Under the pieces are notes generated by a model. That model ran no database searches, was not told the origin of the DNA, and saw only the letters and a list, made by a program, of their open reading frames with translations. The position numbers and the translations under genes are program-made. From CAYLYM01 sp964387645 (lineage in GTDB: Bacteria > Calditrichota > Calditrichia > RBG-13-44-9), in the NCBI GenBank assembly GCA_964387645.1, contig CAYLYM010000014.1, forward strand, positions 1-48,241: DNA of 48,241 bases, given 5' to 3'. Below are positions 8,733 through 18,464 of this stretch, in pieces (the stretch's first letter is position 1; every line of letters begins with the position of its first letter).

Positions 8733-9635
8733 ATGGTAAAAAAAATTGCTCAACGCTGGCGTCTACTGAAATTGTTCGACCGAAACTTGATCATCTATCT
8801 CTTCATTTTAACTTTTACAATCCTAATTTTTCATACAAGAATATATCAATGGTATTTTTACGTATGTTTACATATTTTAATGATTATCCTAATTTTCACC
8901 GCAATTCAGTGGTTGGACAATCAAAAAAATCCATTCTTACAATGGCTGCGAGATTGGTATATTATTATCATTTTGCCTCTCCTTTATTGGGATTTAAAGC
9001 CTCTTTTACACATGATAACTTTAAAAGAATTTGATCCCATCATCTTAAAAATAGATCAGGCCTTATTTGGCATATCTCCAAATATTTGGGTACAACAATA
9101 TGTATCTCCAGTATTAACCGAAATTATGCAAATTTCTTACAGCATTTATTGGATTACCATCCCGTTAGGAGGGACCATCTTTTATTTCAATAAAAAAAAG
9201 ATATTATATGAATATCTTCTTCATCTAATTACAATCACTTTTTTCATATCCTATTTTATTTTTATATTTTTCCCGGTAGCTGGACCAAGGTTTTTTATTG
9301 CAAACCAGATACGGGTTTCCTATAAAGGACTGTTTTTTACTAAATTTCTCAGATCATTCATGAAAGAAGCTGGTTTCAGAGGAGGTGCATTTCCAAGTTC
9401 TCATGTAGCTGTGGCCGTTGTTATTCTAATATTCACCTTTAGATTCAAACCGAAAATAGCAGTCTTTGTTCTTTTGCCATTGGTAATAGCTCTTTCGTTA
9501 GCTACAATCTACGGACAATATCATTATTTTACCGATGTTTTAGCAGGTCTTACCATGGGTATTACCATTGGCTGGATCGGTACCCGATACACATCAAAAC
9601 AGTTGAACAAAGCAAATTTACACAATCTGATTTAA
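8733..9635 (+). CDS. PAP2-superfamily integral membrane phosphatase/phosphotransferase
   Basis: The 300-residue protein has about six or more hydrophobic segments. The catalytic signature of the PAP2 group is near the C-terminus: VAGPRFF (about 182-188), PSSHVAVAVV (His224 in the PSGH position) and YGQYHYFTDVLAG (His264 and Asp268). This arrangement, with GPRFF in place of the classical KxxxxxxRP motif, resembles the PAP2_3 branch that includes inositol-phosphorylceramide synthase and related lipid phosphotransferases. A function in membrane lipid dephosphorylation or head-group transfer is likely; the substrate is not visible. The start at 8733 has only a weak ribosome binding site. It follows the GAF/phosphatase gene by 114 bp on the same strand. 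Confidence 0.85.
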   Translation: MVKKIAQRWRLLKLFDRNLIIYLFILTFTILIFHTRIYQWYFYVCLHILMIILIFTAIQWLDNQKNPFLQWLRDWYIIIILPLLYWDLKPLLHMITLKEFDPIILKIDQALFGISPNIWVQQYVSPVLTEIMQISYSIYWITIPLGGTIFYFNKKKILYEYLLHLITITFFISYFIFIFFPVAGPRFFIANQIRVSYKGLFFTKFLRSFMKEAGFRGGAFPSSHVAVAVVILIFTFRFKPKIAVFVLLPLVIALSLATIYGQYHYFTDVLAGLTMGITIGWIGTRYTSKQLNKANLHNLI

Positions 9636-9843
9636 AGTTTATCTTTTAATAAAATTGTATAAACCTTAAATTTCAGACATAAAAAATTGGATAAAATAGT
9701 TTCTAAAAAATTGGTAACTACTATTTCAAAAATAAATCCTTATTAATTGGATTTTATTCATATAGCAAAATCAAATTAAACGCCTGAAAACGATCAATTT
9801 AGTTTTAACCTAGATCATCCAATATTAAAGAAAATTTGAGATT

Positions 9844-10845
9844 ATGGCTGTAGAAAAAACAGTAACACAGATAAAACATGCTCTACTGTTGCTTCTAGCG
9901 GTTATTTTATTTGGAACTTTTGGATATACACTTATAGAAAATTGGGATCTTTTTGATGCGCTTTATATGACAATTATTAGTATAACCACCACCGGTTATC
10001 GCGAAGTACATCCCTTGAGCCAGTTTGGCAAAATATTTACTTTACTTGTCATCATATTAGGCGTGGTAACTATTGCCTATACGGGTGGACGTGTAGCTCA
10101 ATTTTTTGTAGAAACCTATGTATTGAGGAGACGCAGGATGACAAAAAAATTAAAAGAATTAAAAGATCATTATATCATTTGCGGTTTTGGTCGGATGGGT
10201 AAAAAAATATGTTTTGAATTAGCAGAAAGCAAAGCGCCTTTTGTGGTGATTGAAAAAAATCCTGAAGAAATAGAAATGCTTAATAATCTTAATTACCTTT
10301 ATGTTGAAGGTGACGCCACAGATGATAATGTTCTTTTACAAGCAGGAATAAAAAGAGCCAAAGGACTGGTTGCTGTTCTGCCTACTGAGGCTGAAAATGT
10401 TTTTGCAACACTATCAGCTCGGGTAATTAATCCAAATATTTTTATTGTTTCTCGGGCTGTTGAAGAAGAAACAGAATCAAAATTATTGAAAGCCGGGGCG
10501 AATAGAGTGGTAAAACCCTATGAAATTGGTGGTCATCGGATGGCACAGGTTCTTTTAAGACCCGGTGTGGTAGATTTTATCGATATTATAGCAAGGGATA
10601 AGCGATTTGACCTGACTATTGAAGAAATTGAAGTCCGAAAAGATTCACCTCTTATTGGCCAGGCACTCACAGACTCCCCTATTCGTAATAAATTAAACAC
10701 TATTATTGTGGCTATTTATGGAACTGATGGAAATATTGTATATAATCCACAATCTCAAACAGTAATAAAAGAAAATGATAAACTCATTGTGATTGGAGAA
10801 GAAAAAAACATTCAACAATTGAGAGTTTTAGCACATTCTTCTTGA
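9844..10845 (+). CDS. Two-helix potassium channel with RCK (TrkA-N/TrkA-C) domains
   Basis: The 333-residue protein combines a 2TM ion-channel module (helices about 12-30 and 62-80) with a cytoplasmic RCK gating domain. The pore loop reads SITTTGYREVHPLS, so the filter position is T-G-Y-R (residues 50-53) rather than the classical GYG. The RCK part has the Rossmann motif GFGRMG (114-119), the acidic end of strand 2 in VVIEKNPEE, GDATDD near 150, and a TrkA-C domain from about 250. Proteins of this MthK-like layout conduct K+ and are gated by ligands bound to RCK. The start ATG has no clear Shine-Dalgarno. It faces the GT4 gene convergently across a 226-bp spacer. Confidence 0.88.
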   Translation: MAVEKTVTQIKHALLLLLAVILFGTFGYTLIENWDLFDALYMTIISITTTGYREVHPLSQFGKIFTLLVIILGVVTIAYTGGRVAQFFVETYVLRRRRMTKKLKELKDHYIICGFGRMGKKICFELAESKAPFVVIEKNPEEIEMLNNLNYLYVEGDATDDNVLLQAGIKRAKGLVAVLPTEAENVFATLSARVINPNIFIVSRAVEEETESKLLKAGANRVVKPYEIGGHRMAQVLLRPGVVDFIDIIARDKRFDLTIEEIEVRKDSPLIGQALTDSPIRNKLNTIIVAIYGTDGNIVYNPQSQTVIKENDKLIVIGEEKNIQQLRVLAHSS

Positions 10846-11071
10846 TCGAAATCGTTTGATATTGATTTCATTCACAGATGAGATTCAACTAAAAGTTTGC
10901 ACCACAGTCGGAATTTTTCGATATTCCTTATGGGATGTCTCCACAATCAAGATTATTCTTATATTCCTATTCCCATAATCACTCCAAATCACCTTTCCTT
11001 CGATAAAAAACTTTAGAATCTGTAATATTTGATTTGAAGGGGATGAAAAGACCGCCGGTGAGTTTTAATAC

Positions 11072-12379
11072 TTACGATGAAATATTATCAAGGATATTGC
11101 TTAATTTTTCAGTTAATTCTTCCCTGGAAAATTGATGTATATAACTTCTGTTATCAAAATAGAATGCTTGTGAACTCCACAATTGTATAGCGTACTTCAG
11201 ATAATTTTCCAACGATTTTTCATCTTCATAATCGACAATATGACTTCCCTGAACATTTGAAATTATTTTCCCGGCATCGCTCGCAGGAGGACCTATTACC
11301 AAAATAGGACGGTGTGATCCCAAATATTCAAACAACTTGCTGGTCACAATTCCAAGATTATTACGCACACGCGGAATCACCATTAATAGAAGTGAAACTT
11401 TCTTAATCTCAGAAATTATTTCACTATGGGGTCGAAAAGAATGAAAACTTACCAATTTTTGCAAATCCATTTTATTTATTTCATTTCGAATTTTAGAATG
11501 TACTTGACCTATAAATTTTATTTGAAATGATCTGTCGCTAATCACGTTTTCTTGTAATAATTTTACAGCCACTCGCCACAGGACTTCTGGATTTTGATTC
11601 TCTAACAAATTTCCAACATAAAGAATAGTAAATTTCTCCTCTTCTTCGACTTTGATATTTTCATATTCAAAAGCATCAAATCCGTTATATAAAATGTTGA
11701 TTTTTTCTTTATAAATTTTAGCCTTTTGGGCAAATGAAGAAGCTAATTTGTTACTGACAGTGGTTATTGCATCTGCTTTTTGTAACACTTTTTTTTCGAA
11801 AAATGAATCTATTTTTTCACTGATTTTCATTCTACCACTGAATTCATAATATCGTATATCTGTCCATGGATCTCTCAGATCAGCTAACCAGGGAATTCCT
11901 GTTTTTCTTTTTAAGATTAAACCAATTAGTTGAGAAGAATGGGGAGGGGAGGAAACCATTATTGTATCAATGTTTTCTCTACAAATTATCTTTTTTGCCA
12001 TTTTTACTGCAAAAGGTACCCATCCCAACCGTGCATCCGGGATAAAAAAATTTGTGCGAATTTTCGCAGCAATTTTTTCAACAATTCCCTCATCTTGACG
12101 CGTTAATAATCCAACCGGTAGGGATTCATCCTGTTTCTTCCCAGTAAGCATTTTATAGATAATGAAAGGATCCCAGCTTTTCGATCTGAAAACAGGAATA
12201 CCGTCTGGCAGATCTTTTTCTAAACTCGGATCCCGGTAAGGGAATTCACCCCGTTGAACTGTTAAAATAATAGGTTTCCAACCAAATTTAGGAAGGTAAT
12301 GTGCAAATTTTACCATTCGTATTGAGCCAGGTCCTCCAGCCGGTGGCCAATAATAACTTATTAATAAAACTTTCTTCAT
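11072..12379 (-). CDS. Glycosyltransferase family 4-like protein (GT-B fold)
   Basis: The 435-residue protein begins VLLISYYWPPAGGPGSIRMV, the typical donor-independent N-terminal half of GT4 glycosyltransferases with the glycine-rich loop. The middle has WLADLRDPWTDIRYYEF and KADAITTVSNKLA, and the C-terminal half has FTILYVGNLLENQNPEVLW and TSKLFEYLGSHRPILVIGP, the nucleotide-sugar-binding region. These enzymes transfer a sugar from a nucleotide donor, usually in exopolysaccharide or surface glycan synthesis at the inner face of the membrane. Its start codon overlaps the stop of the upstream YfhO-like gene by four bases (ATGA), so the two are translationally coupled and probably act together. 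Confidence 0.9.
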   Translation of the reverse strand: MKKVLLISYYWPPAGGPGSIRMVKFAHYLPKFGWKPIILTVQRGEFPYRDPSLEKDLPDGIPVFRSKSWDPFIIYKMLTGKKQDESLPVGLLTRQDEGIVEKIAAKIRTNFFIPDARLGWVPFAVKMAKKIICRENIDTIMVSSPPHSSQLIGLILKRKTGIPWLADLRDPWTDIRYYEFSGRMKISEKIDSFFEKKVLQKADAITTVSNKLASSFAQKAKIYKEKINILYNGFDAFEYENIKVEEEEKFTILYVGNLLENQNPEVLWRVAVKLLQENVISDRSFQIKFIGQVHSKIRNEINKMDLQKLVSFHSFRPHSEIISEIKKVSLLLMVIPRVRNNLGIVTSKLFEYLGSHRPILVIGPPASDAGKIISNVQGSHIVDYEDEKSLENYLKYAIQLWSSQAFYFDNRSYIHQFSREELTEKLSNILDNISS

Positions 12380-14907
12380 GCCCGATTGATTGAACGAAAC
12401 TTGAACATTCCATACATTTTAGAACCGTATTCTCTGAACAAGAAAAATAAAATCATTCCATAAAGAATTAAAAGACTTACAAAAGATATGCGTAAACCGG
12501 CATAGTACGAGGCAGGATGAAAAATAAATTCTATTTTATGATTCCCTTTCGGCACAACAACAGACCTTAAAAGATGATTGGTCTTATATATTTCTATTTC
12601 TTTCCCACCATCTATAAATGCTTTCCAACCAGGAGGATAATACATTTCAGAAAGAACCAGTAATGATTGTTTATCTGTATAGACATCTAAAACAACTTTC
12701 TCGGGCTGGAAATCTATTTTAATATTGGTGCTATCAGGTGTTTCTATTTTCTGTGAAAGTTCCTTCTCTAAAATCGCCATTTTCCGTGGATTAAATTCAG
12801 CACTATTTAAATATTGTAATCGCTGAATTCCGTCTGAAATAACTTGATATCGACCTACAAAGTTGGCTCTGGGAATGAAATTTAAATTTTCATAAGCAAA
12901 AAGTTTATAACGTTGATCTGATTCAATTAACTTCAATCGTGGCGAATTTAATTCCTGTTGAGCAATAAGATATTTCACATTTAACATATCTACCACGTTC
13001 CAATTAATGGGCAAAGGACTTTCAATCTGCACATATAGATTGTTTTCAATAATTTCTTGAATCGTTTGCATTTTTGCCGGAGAATAGCCACCAATGGATT
13101 GATAATAATAACTCCAACGCGTATCCTGGAATAATCGACCAACCGGAAAGATTCGGAATAGGTCTTTATCCTTTTGTATTTCTCTATCAATGTTAAGAAG
13201 TCGATATTGCTGTTGTTCAGCCATTTTTGAATTGATGAACTTTCCTTCTACATAGTGTGCATCTAACAAGATCAGATCAATCGCCACAATCAGAATCATA
13301 ATAACAGGAAGTAATTCTTTCTTTAACCAATTTTTTCCTACTAAAAAAATTCCTCCAAGACCAAGCAAATAGAAAAATAAACTTGTGAAAGTTGATTTTT
13401 GCAACAATTCCAGTCGAACTTTTCTCAACCTCACTACAACTTCTTGACCATAACGTTGGGCTTCTCCCGTCTGCATTAAAGAAAATGAACTCCCAAACAG
13501 CAAAGGAATAATTAGTATAGCCCCAAAAATCCCTGAAATTATATACAGTTTTTTTAGTTGTTCTTTTTTCTCAAAAGACATTGTAAGCAAAGCTGAACAA
13601 CCAAACGCAGCTAAAAGTGAAACAGTTAGCATGACCAGAGTGAGAATCATCATGGGAACACGGAATTTGTCGAAATAAGGAACATAATAAAAAAACAATT
13701 TATAAAGGGTTGAAAAGTTTTTACCCAGCGCCATAAGTAATGCTAATATCGTGAGAAAAGTTAAACTTTTAACCTCCCATCGCTTCCAATTGAAAATTAC
13801 TCCTACAATAGCTAAAAAAACGATCAGAATTCCTAAGTATTCGTAAGACTGGGTGAAAGGCATATCGCCCCAGTAAGTAGGTAAGGTCCGATTCTTAAAT
13901 TCTGGTACTGCATTTCCTGTATAACGTTCATTAGACGTACCCCCATGAAATTTGGGGATAATGAGATTCCAGAATTCCGAAATCGAATAAGACCAGTTAG
14001 TGGCATAATCGAAACCCACTCCTTTTTTCTCTTGCTCAGACACACTTGTATTTTTAATAGAAATAGCATGGCCACCTCGGGTAGAATAAGGTGTGTATTC
14101 CTTAATTGATAGAAGATTCTGAGAAACAACTAATACAGCCAGGCTCGTGGCTATAACAGAAAGAAGGACACACTTCCCTATCGATGCCCACTGCTTGCAC
14201 CTTATCATTCGAATAAAAATAGCAACTCCAAAAAATAGAATAGACAACAACGTATAAAATAAAATCTGATAATGTTGTGTACGGAATTGTAAGGCCAGGG
14301 CCAAACTAAACAAAAGGGCTGAAAATAAATTCTGTTTTCTAAATAACAAAAGAGCTGTTAATAAAACATACGGCATCCACATCAGGGCTCTGAATTTAGC
14401 AAAGTGCCCCACAATAATAAGCGCCTGAAAATGAGGCATCAGGACAAAGGAAAGAGCTGCTAACATGCCTGCAACAGAAGGAAGCCCAAAAAACTTAACA
14501 AGCAAAAAGATACCCAAAGCCCCTGCCAAGAAATACCATAAACGCCAATCGCCCAAAAAATCTAAATTATTAAGCAAAGTATCAATTGACCATATTCTTG
14601 GACCAATTCGGTGGTATACCGGCATTCCACCGAACATATATGGATTCCATAATGGATAATGGCCAGTTTTTCCTTCCCACATTTTTAATTGATGCGTTTT
14701 TCCAATACCGGATATAATATCGCTACCGGAAGGCTCAAAACCCTGAATTACCATGGGTTTGTAGAGAATCACTAATAAAAAATAAAGCAAAACAAAGAAA
14801 ACAAAAATAAATTTGAGGTGCTCTAATTTCTCCAAAAATGATTCCTTTTGTACATCCAAAACAACCGTTTGTCTCTTCAGACGCTTTTGTTTTTTTGATT
14901 TGGCCAT
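12376..14907 (-). CDS. YfhO-family polytopic membrane protein (GT-C-like)
   Basis: The 843-residue protein has a cytoplasmic basic N-terminus (MAKSKKQKRLKRQ), a first membrane helix at about 30-50, then about ten more hydrophobic segments to about residue 540. A soluble region follows (about 555-805) and then one C-terminal membrane helix. Family marks are the first extracytoplasmic loop with LWNPYMFGGMPVYHRIGP and the C-terminal sequence MYYPPGWKAFIDGGKEIEIY followed by a beta-rich stretch. In Firmicutes, YfhO proteins glycosylate teichoic acids outside the membrane using lipid-linked sugars; the acceptor here is unknown. GAGG stands five bases before the ATG. It is coupled by an ATGA overlap to the GT4 gene, which may make its substrate. 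Confidence 0.85.
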   Translation of the reverse strand: MAKSKKQKRLKRQTVVLDVQKESFLEKLEHLKFIFVFFVLLYFLLVILYKPMVIQGFEPSGSDIISGIGKTHQLKMWEGKTGHYPLWNPYMFGGMPVYHRIGPRIWSIDTLLNNLDFLGDWRLWYFLAGALGIFLLVKFFGLPSVAGMLAALSFVLMPHFQALIIVGHFAKFRALMWMPYVLLTALLLFRKQNLFSALLFSLALALQFRTQHYQILFYTLLSILFFGVAIFIRMIRCKQWASIGKCVLLSVIATSLAVLVVSQNLLSIKEYTPYSTRGGHAISIKNTSVSEQEKKGVGFDYATNWSYSISEFWNLIIPKFHGGTSNERYTGNAVPEFKNRTLPTYWGDMPFTQSYEYLGILIVFLAIVGVIFNWKRWEVKSLTFLTILALLMALGKNFSTLYKLFFYYVPYFDKFRVPMMILTLVMLTVSLLAAFGCSALLTMSFEKKEQLKKLYIISGIFGAILIIPLLFGSSFSLMQTGEAQRYGQEVVVRLRKVRLELLQKSTFTSLFFYLLGLGGIFLVGKNWLKKELLPVIMILIVAIDLILLDAHYVEGKFINSKMAEQQQYRLLNIDREIQKDKDLFRIFPVGRLFQDTRWSYYYQSIGGYSPAKMQTIQEIIENNLYVQIESPLPINWNVVDMLNVKYLIAQQELNSPRLKLIESDQRYKLFAYENLNFIPRANFVGRYQVISDGIQRLQYLNSAEFNPRKMAILEKELSQKIETPDSTNIKIDFQPEKVVLDVYTDKQSLLVLSEMYYPPGWKAFIDGGKEIEIYKTNHLLRSVVVPKGNHKIEFIFHPASYYAGLRISFVSLLILYGMILFFLFREYGSKMYGMFKFRSINRA

Positions 14908-15476
14908 GTTTGCCTCATTGACTGTTCTTTTTGAAACTCAAAAACAAATATAAGAATTAAGCTCAAGCAAGTCATTCGAAAAATAGATAGAAATACAGAA
15001 GACATAGAGGACACCACCTGGTGAGCTTGAAAAACTATTATGAAACTGGCACAGGTCAACCCTTCGATGCGAACTAAGTCACGGCATAGTTTTCTTTTTC
15101 TTAACCGTGTCTCATAAATATTTTTTGTTTAAATTCAACCAAAGAAGAAATCCAAATAAATTCTTTTCGCGTTATCTTCCATTTTTTCCCAATTTTTTAT
15201 ATTGTTTGAGATTATTTATTTTTCTATTTTCTTTCTATAATTAATAAGTCGTTTCTGAAAGTAAGATAATTATAAAAATTTGAGTTTATTTTACTTTAAA
15301 AAATTTAGAATGATTAACCTCCAGCGGCAACCAATTGAATTCGTTTTCTTTCTAAAAATCCATAAAAAGTTCTGTTTTTACTATTATTCTTGTCCATCTG
15401 TCTCAAATTGTATTACCTCATAATGATTTTTCTGTAATTAGGTAAAGCATGAATTTATTTTTTAGAGGTGAAAAAT
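14908..15476. other. Divergent intergenic region, no gene seen
   Basis: This 569-bp spacer separates the minus-strand YfhO/GT4 pair from the plus-strand rhamnosidase. It is AT-rich, with stops in all frames and only short meaningless open stretches. No RNA gene or convincing hairpin was recognised. It should hold the promoters of both flanking units. The Shine-Dalgarno GAGGTG of the rhamnosidase is at 15465-15470. Confidence 0.6.
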
Positions 15477-17795
15477 ATGAAATTTAACAAATCATTAATC
15501 AAGAGAATGCCATGGATATTTATTCTTTCGATTTTAATAATCGAATTAGTTATGGCACAAACTCAACTGGCACCTACAGGCCTCATCTGTGAACTACTTC
15601 GTTTCCCTGAAAAAGCTGTCATTACAGATCCAATGCCCGAATTCGGCTGGATCGTTAATGACAATCGGCGGGGAGCATTCCAGACGGCGTACCAAATTCT
15701 GGTTGCATCCCATCCTGATTTACTTTCACCGGGTAGAGCTGATATGTGGGATTCTGGCAAAGTAAATTCCTCGCAATCCATAAATGTAGAATATGGAGGA
15801 AAACCGCTTCAGGAAAATTCTCGTTATTGGTGGAAAGTTCGCATCTGGGATCAAAACGAGCAGCCAAGTCCCTTTAGCAAATCACAATTATTTTATACTG
15901 GCACTTTTCGGCAAAAAAGCCAGTGGCCTGGCGAAAGCCACTGGGTAACCATCGAAATAGACAACCGACCCACGCCTGTCCTGGAAAATCGTCAACGGGC
16001 TGAATATTATCCTATTACACCCGTACAAATTTTAAAAAAATCAAAAGGACACTATTTTCTCGATTTCGGAAGAGCAGCATTTGCTACTTTAAAAGTAAGA
16101 ATCACCAGCCTAAACGATAATGACTCCGTTCTTGTTTTATTAGGCGAGAAAAAAACTCCCGATAATTTAGTTGATCAAAATCCAGGAGGATCAATCGGCT
16201 TCAGAAAAGCCATCATATTATTACAGAAAGGTACACATGAATATATTGTTGAACTTCCTCGCCATATCGCCCATTATCCAAACAGCCAGGTATTACCTGA
16301 TCATTATTATGAAGTCACTCCATTTCGTTATGTTGAACTCATAGGTATTCCTGGAAATTTAAAGAAGGAAGACGTTGTACAACTTGCGCTTTTTTATCCT
16401 TTTGATGATAATGCATCCTTTTTTACCTCTTCAAATGATAATCTGAATAGGGTATGGGAATTGTGTAAATACACCTTAAAGGCTACACCATTTTTAAGCC
16501 TATATTGTGACGGTAATCGCGAACGCATGCCATACGAGGCCGATTCTTATATACAACAATTGGGACATTACTGCGTGGATCGAGAATATGCGGTGGCACG
16601 ATATACATACCAATTTCTCATTTACAATCCCAGTTGGCCAACGGAATGGCACCTTCATATTGTTCCAATGGCCTGGGCTGATTATATGTACACAGGAAAT
16701 AGTGAATTGCTTGCAAAATACTATGAAGAATTGAAGAAAAAAACCTTAATAGCTTTAGCAAGAGAAGATGGATTAATTAGCACTCGAACTGGTAAAGTGA
16801 CACCCGATTTCCTCGCCTCAGTTCATTACCATGGTAAATCATTCCGTGATATAGTGGATTGGCCTGCTGGAACACCTCGTGGACAAAAGCAAGCCCGAAA
16901 CCGCGGACCGACACCTGAAGGCGAGCGAGATGGTTATGTTTTTACTGACATCAATACCGTAGTGAATGCCTTTCATTATTGGAATCTGGTTCTGATGGAA
17001 AAAATTGCTCATGTTCTGGGAAAACAAAAAGATGAAAAATTTTTCCAAAAAAGAGCATCTCTTGTAAAACAAAGTTTTAACCAGTTGCTTCTGGATAAAA
17101 AGCGTGGAATTTATCGGGATGGAGAAGCTACCTCCCATGCTTCATTACACGCCAATATGTTTCCACTGGCATTTGGTTTGGTTCCGGAAGAATACATCCC
17201 AAGTGTTGTCAAATTTATCAAAAGTAGGGGTATGGCTTGTAGTGTTTACGGAGCCCAATATCTTTTAGAAGGACTTTTTAGAGTGGGTGAAGCCAGTTAT
17301 GCATTAAAACTGATGACCTCTGATTCCAGGAGAAGTTGGATGAATATGATTCGATCTGGTTCATCGATGACGACCGAAGCCTGGGACATTTATTATAAAC
17401 CTAACATGACCTGGAACCATGCCTGGGGAACTGCGCCTGCAAATATCATTACACGAAAATTAATGGGAATTGAACCTATCGAAGCTGGGTTTAAAACTTT
17501 TCGAATTAAACCTCAACCCGGGAATTTAAGATTGGCTAAAATCAAGATGCCTACCATCCGAGGATTTATTGAATGTGAATGGAAAAAAGAAGCAGAAACA
17601 TTCCATTTTAATGTAGTTATTCCGGCGAATAGCAAAGCCTTGATCTATCTTCCTACCAATAAAATGGACAAGATTCTGGAAAGTAATGTGCTGGCAATTA
17701 AACAACTGGACATTCGATTTAAAGGTATCGAAAATAATTTTAGTATTTTTGAAATCGGTGCAGGACAGTATAGTTTTTCTGGCCCGTTAAAATAG
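15477..17795 (+). CDS. Secreted alpha-L-rhamnosidase-like glycoside hydrolase (GH78-like)
   Basis: The 772-residue protein has a signal peptide (hydrophobic about residues 12-26, then AQT) and the rhamnosidase layout. An Fn3-like N-terminal domain (APTGLICELLRFPEKAVIT to about 145) is followed by a beta-sandwich (about 190-310), an (alpha/alpha)6 barrel (about 325-690) and a C-terminal beta domain. The barrel begins with CDGNRERMPYEAD (344-356), the position of the conserved acidic residues in GH78, although the usual motif differs. TTEAWDIYYKPNMTWNHAWG (about 635) is a strong family mark. It should release terminal alpha-L-rhamnose outside the cytoplasm. I chose the ATG at 15477 over a GTG at 15468 because GAGGTG is six bases before the ATG. 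It is monocistronic as far as can be seen. Confidence 0.85.
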   Translation: MKFNKSLIKRMPWIFILSILIIELVMAQTQLAPTGLICELLRFPEKAVITDPMPEFGWIVNDNRRGAFQTAYQILVASHPDLLSPGRADMWDSGKVNSSQSINVEYGGKPLQENSRYWWKVRIWDQNEQPSPFSKSQLFYTGTFRQKSQWPGESHWVTIEIDNRPTPVLENRQRAEYYPITPVQILKKSKGHYFLDFGRAAFATLKVRITSLNDNDSVLVLLGEKKTPDNLVDQNPGGSIGFRKAIILLQKGTHEYIVELPRHIAHYPNSQVLPDHYYEVTPFRYVELIGIPGNLKKEDVVQLALFYPFDDNASFFTSSNDNLNRVWELCKYTLKATPFLSLYCDGNRERMPYEADSYIQQLGHYCVDREYAVARYTYQFLIYNPSWPTEWHLHIVPMAWADYMYTGNSELLAKYYEELKKKTLIALAREDGLISTRTGKVTPDFLASVHYHGKSFRDIVDWPAGTPRGQKQARNRGPTPEGERDGYVFTDINTVVNAFHYWNLVLMEKIAHVLGKQKDEKFFQKRASLVKQSFNQLLLDKKRGIYRDGEATSHASLHANMFPLAFGLVPEEYIPSVVKFIKSRGMACSVYGAQYLLEGLFRVGEASYALKLMTSDSRRSWMNMIRSGSSMTTEAWDIYYKPNMTWNHAWGTAPANIITRKLMGIEPIEAGFKTFRIKPQPGNLRLAKIKMPTIRGFIECEWKKEAETFHFNVVIPANSKALIYLPTNKMDKILESNVLAIKQLDIRFKGIENNFSIFEIGAGQYSFSGPLK

Positions 17796-18464
17796 AAGAT
17801 TTTTAAACTCTATTAAATTAAATATATGGTTTACATTTGTATTATAAAAATTAAAAAAGTTTCCTCTGGAGATTGAAATGTTGTACAAAATGCCAATGCG
17901 CAATTAAAAATAATTTTAGAATTATACATAAAAACCTTTGAAAAAATAATAAAGGATATCATTCCAGTCTCCCGCAAAACCAGATCTCGCTTTGACGTTA
18001 AAAACAGGAATCTTAAATTTATTGTGACTTATAACTTGACTGATGTTTATGATACTTTTAAATGTATAATTTCCATTTTTTTAAGTTAGACTAATAATTT
18101 TGTAGTTATTTTTTTTAATTGGTACTATTTCGTATAATCTGCGGTTAATGAATAATTTTGGGTTGATAAATATTTAAATTACAAAATAAAAAATAAGGAA
18201 AATACTAGAAAAAGTTTTGAATCTCACCTTGCATTTTGGTAAAAAGTTGTTTTACATTGTTTATGTTCCTAATATATTATTTTTAAATAAGGACAATAAA
18301 TTTACTTGATTTTTACCATGATTAACTAATGTTTCCATCAAAGTTTTTGTCTTAATTCAGGTTTTTCTTTTCAAGAAATCTGAATTCATAAACAGGTAGA
18401 TAAATTTTTATAAAAGAATAATTAAAACCAGGAAGATAGTTTAAAATTGTATTAAGGAGTAAAC
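17796..18464 (+). other. Long leader/intergenic region before nagB
   Basis: This 669-bp AT-rich stretch has no open frame of note on either strand. It includes TTGACT and a TATAAT (about 18040-18070), but their spacing (23 bp) is too long for a standard sigma-70 promoter. A hairpin at 18354-18386 is described separately. No riboswitch family, including glmS, was recognised. Confidence 0.5.
18354..18386 (+). promoter_or_regulatory. Inverted repeat in the nagB leader
   Basis: The outer arms AATTCAG (18354-18360) and CTGAATT (18380-18386) and the inner arms TTTCTT (18364-18369) and AAGAAA (18373-18378) fold as one hairpin with a 3-base loop and a 3:1 internal bulge. It lies about 80 bp upstream of the nagB start. 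It could be an operator or an mRNA structure; it lacks the U-tract needed for a terminator. Confidence 0.4.

Noticed and set aside
8717..9034. 105-codon open frame overlapping the start of the PAP2 gene
   Set aside because: It is in a different frame from the PAP2 protein, which has membrane helices and catalytic motifs; the alternative peptide has neither.
10928..10978. TTATGGGA/TCCCATAA inverted pair between the convergent channel and GT4 genes, considered as a terminator
   Set aside because: Arms are only 8 bp, the spacer is 35 bp and no T-run follows on either strand.
14950..15120. Possible tRNA-like sequence in the spacer before the rhamnosidase
   Set aside because: No acceptor stem or T-loop consensus could be folded.
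18040..18072. TTGACT plus TATAAT as the nagB promoter
   Set aside because: The spacing of 23 bp is too long for a sigma-70 promoter, and the pair lies about 400 bp upstream of the gene.
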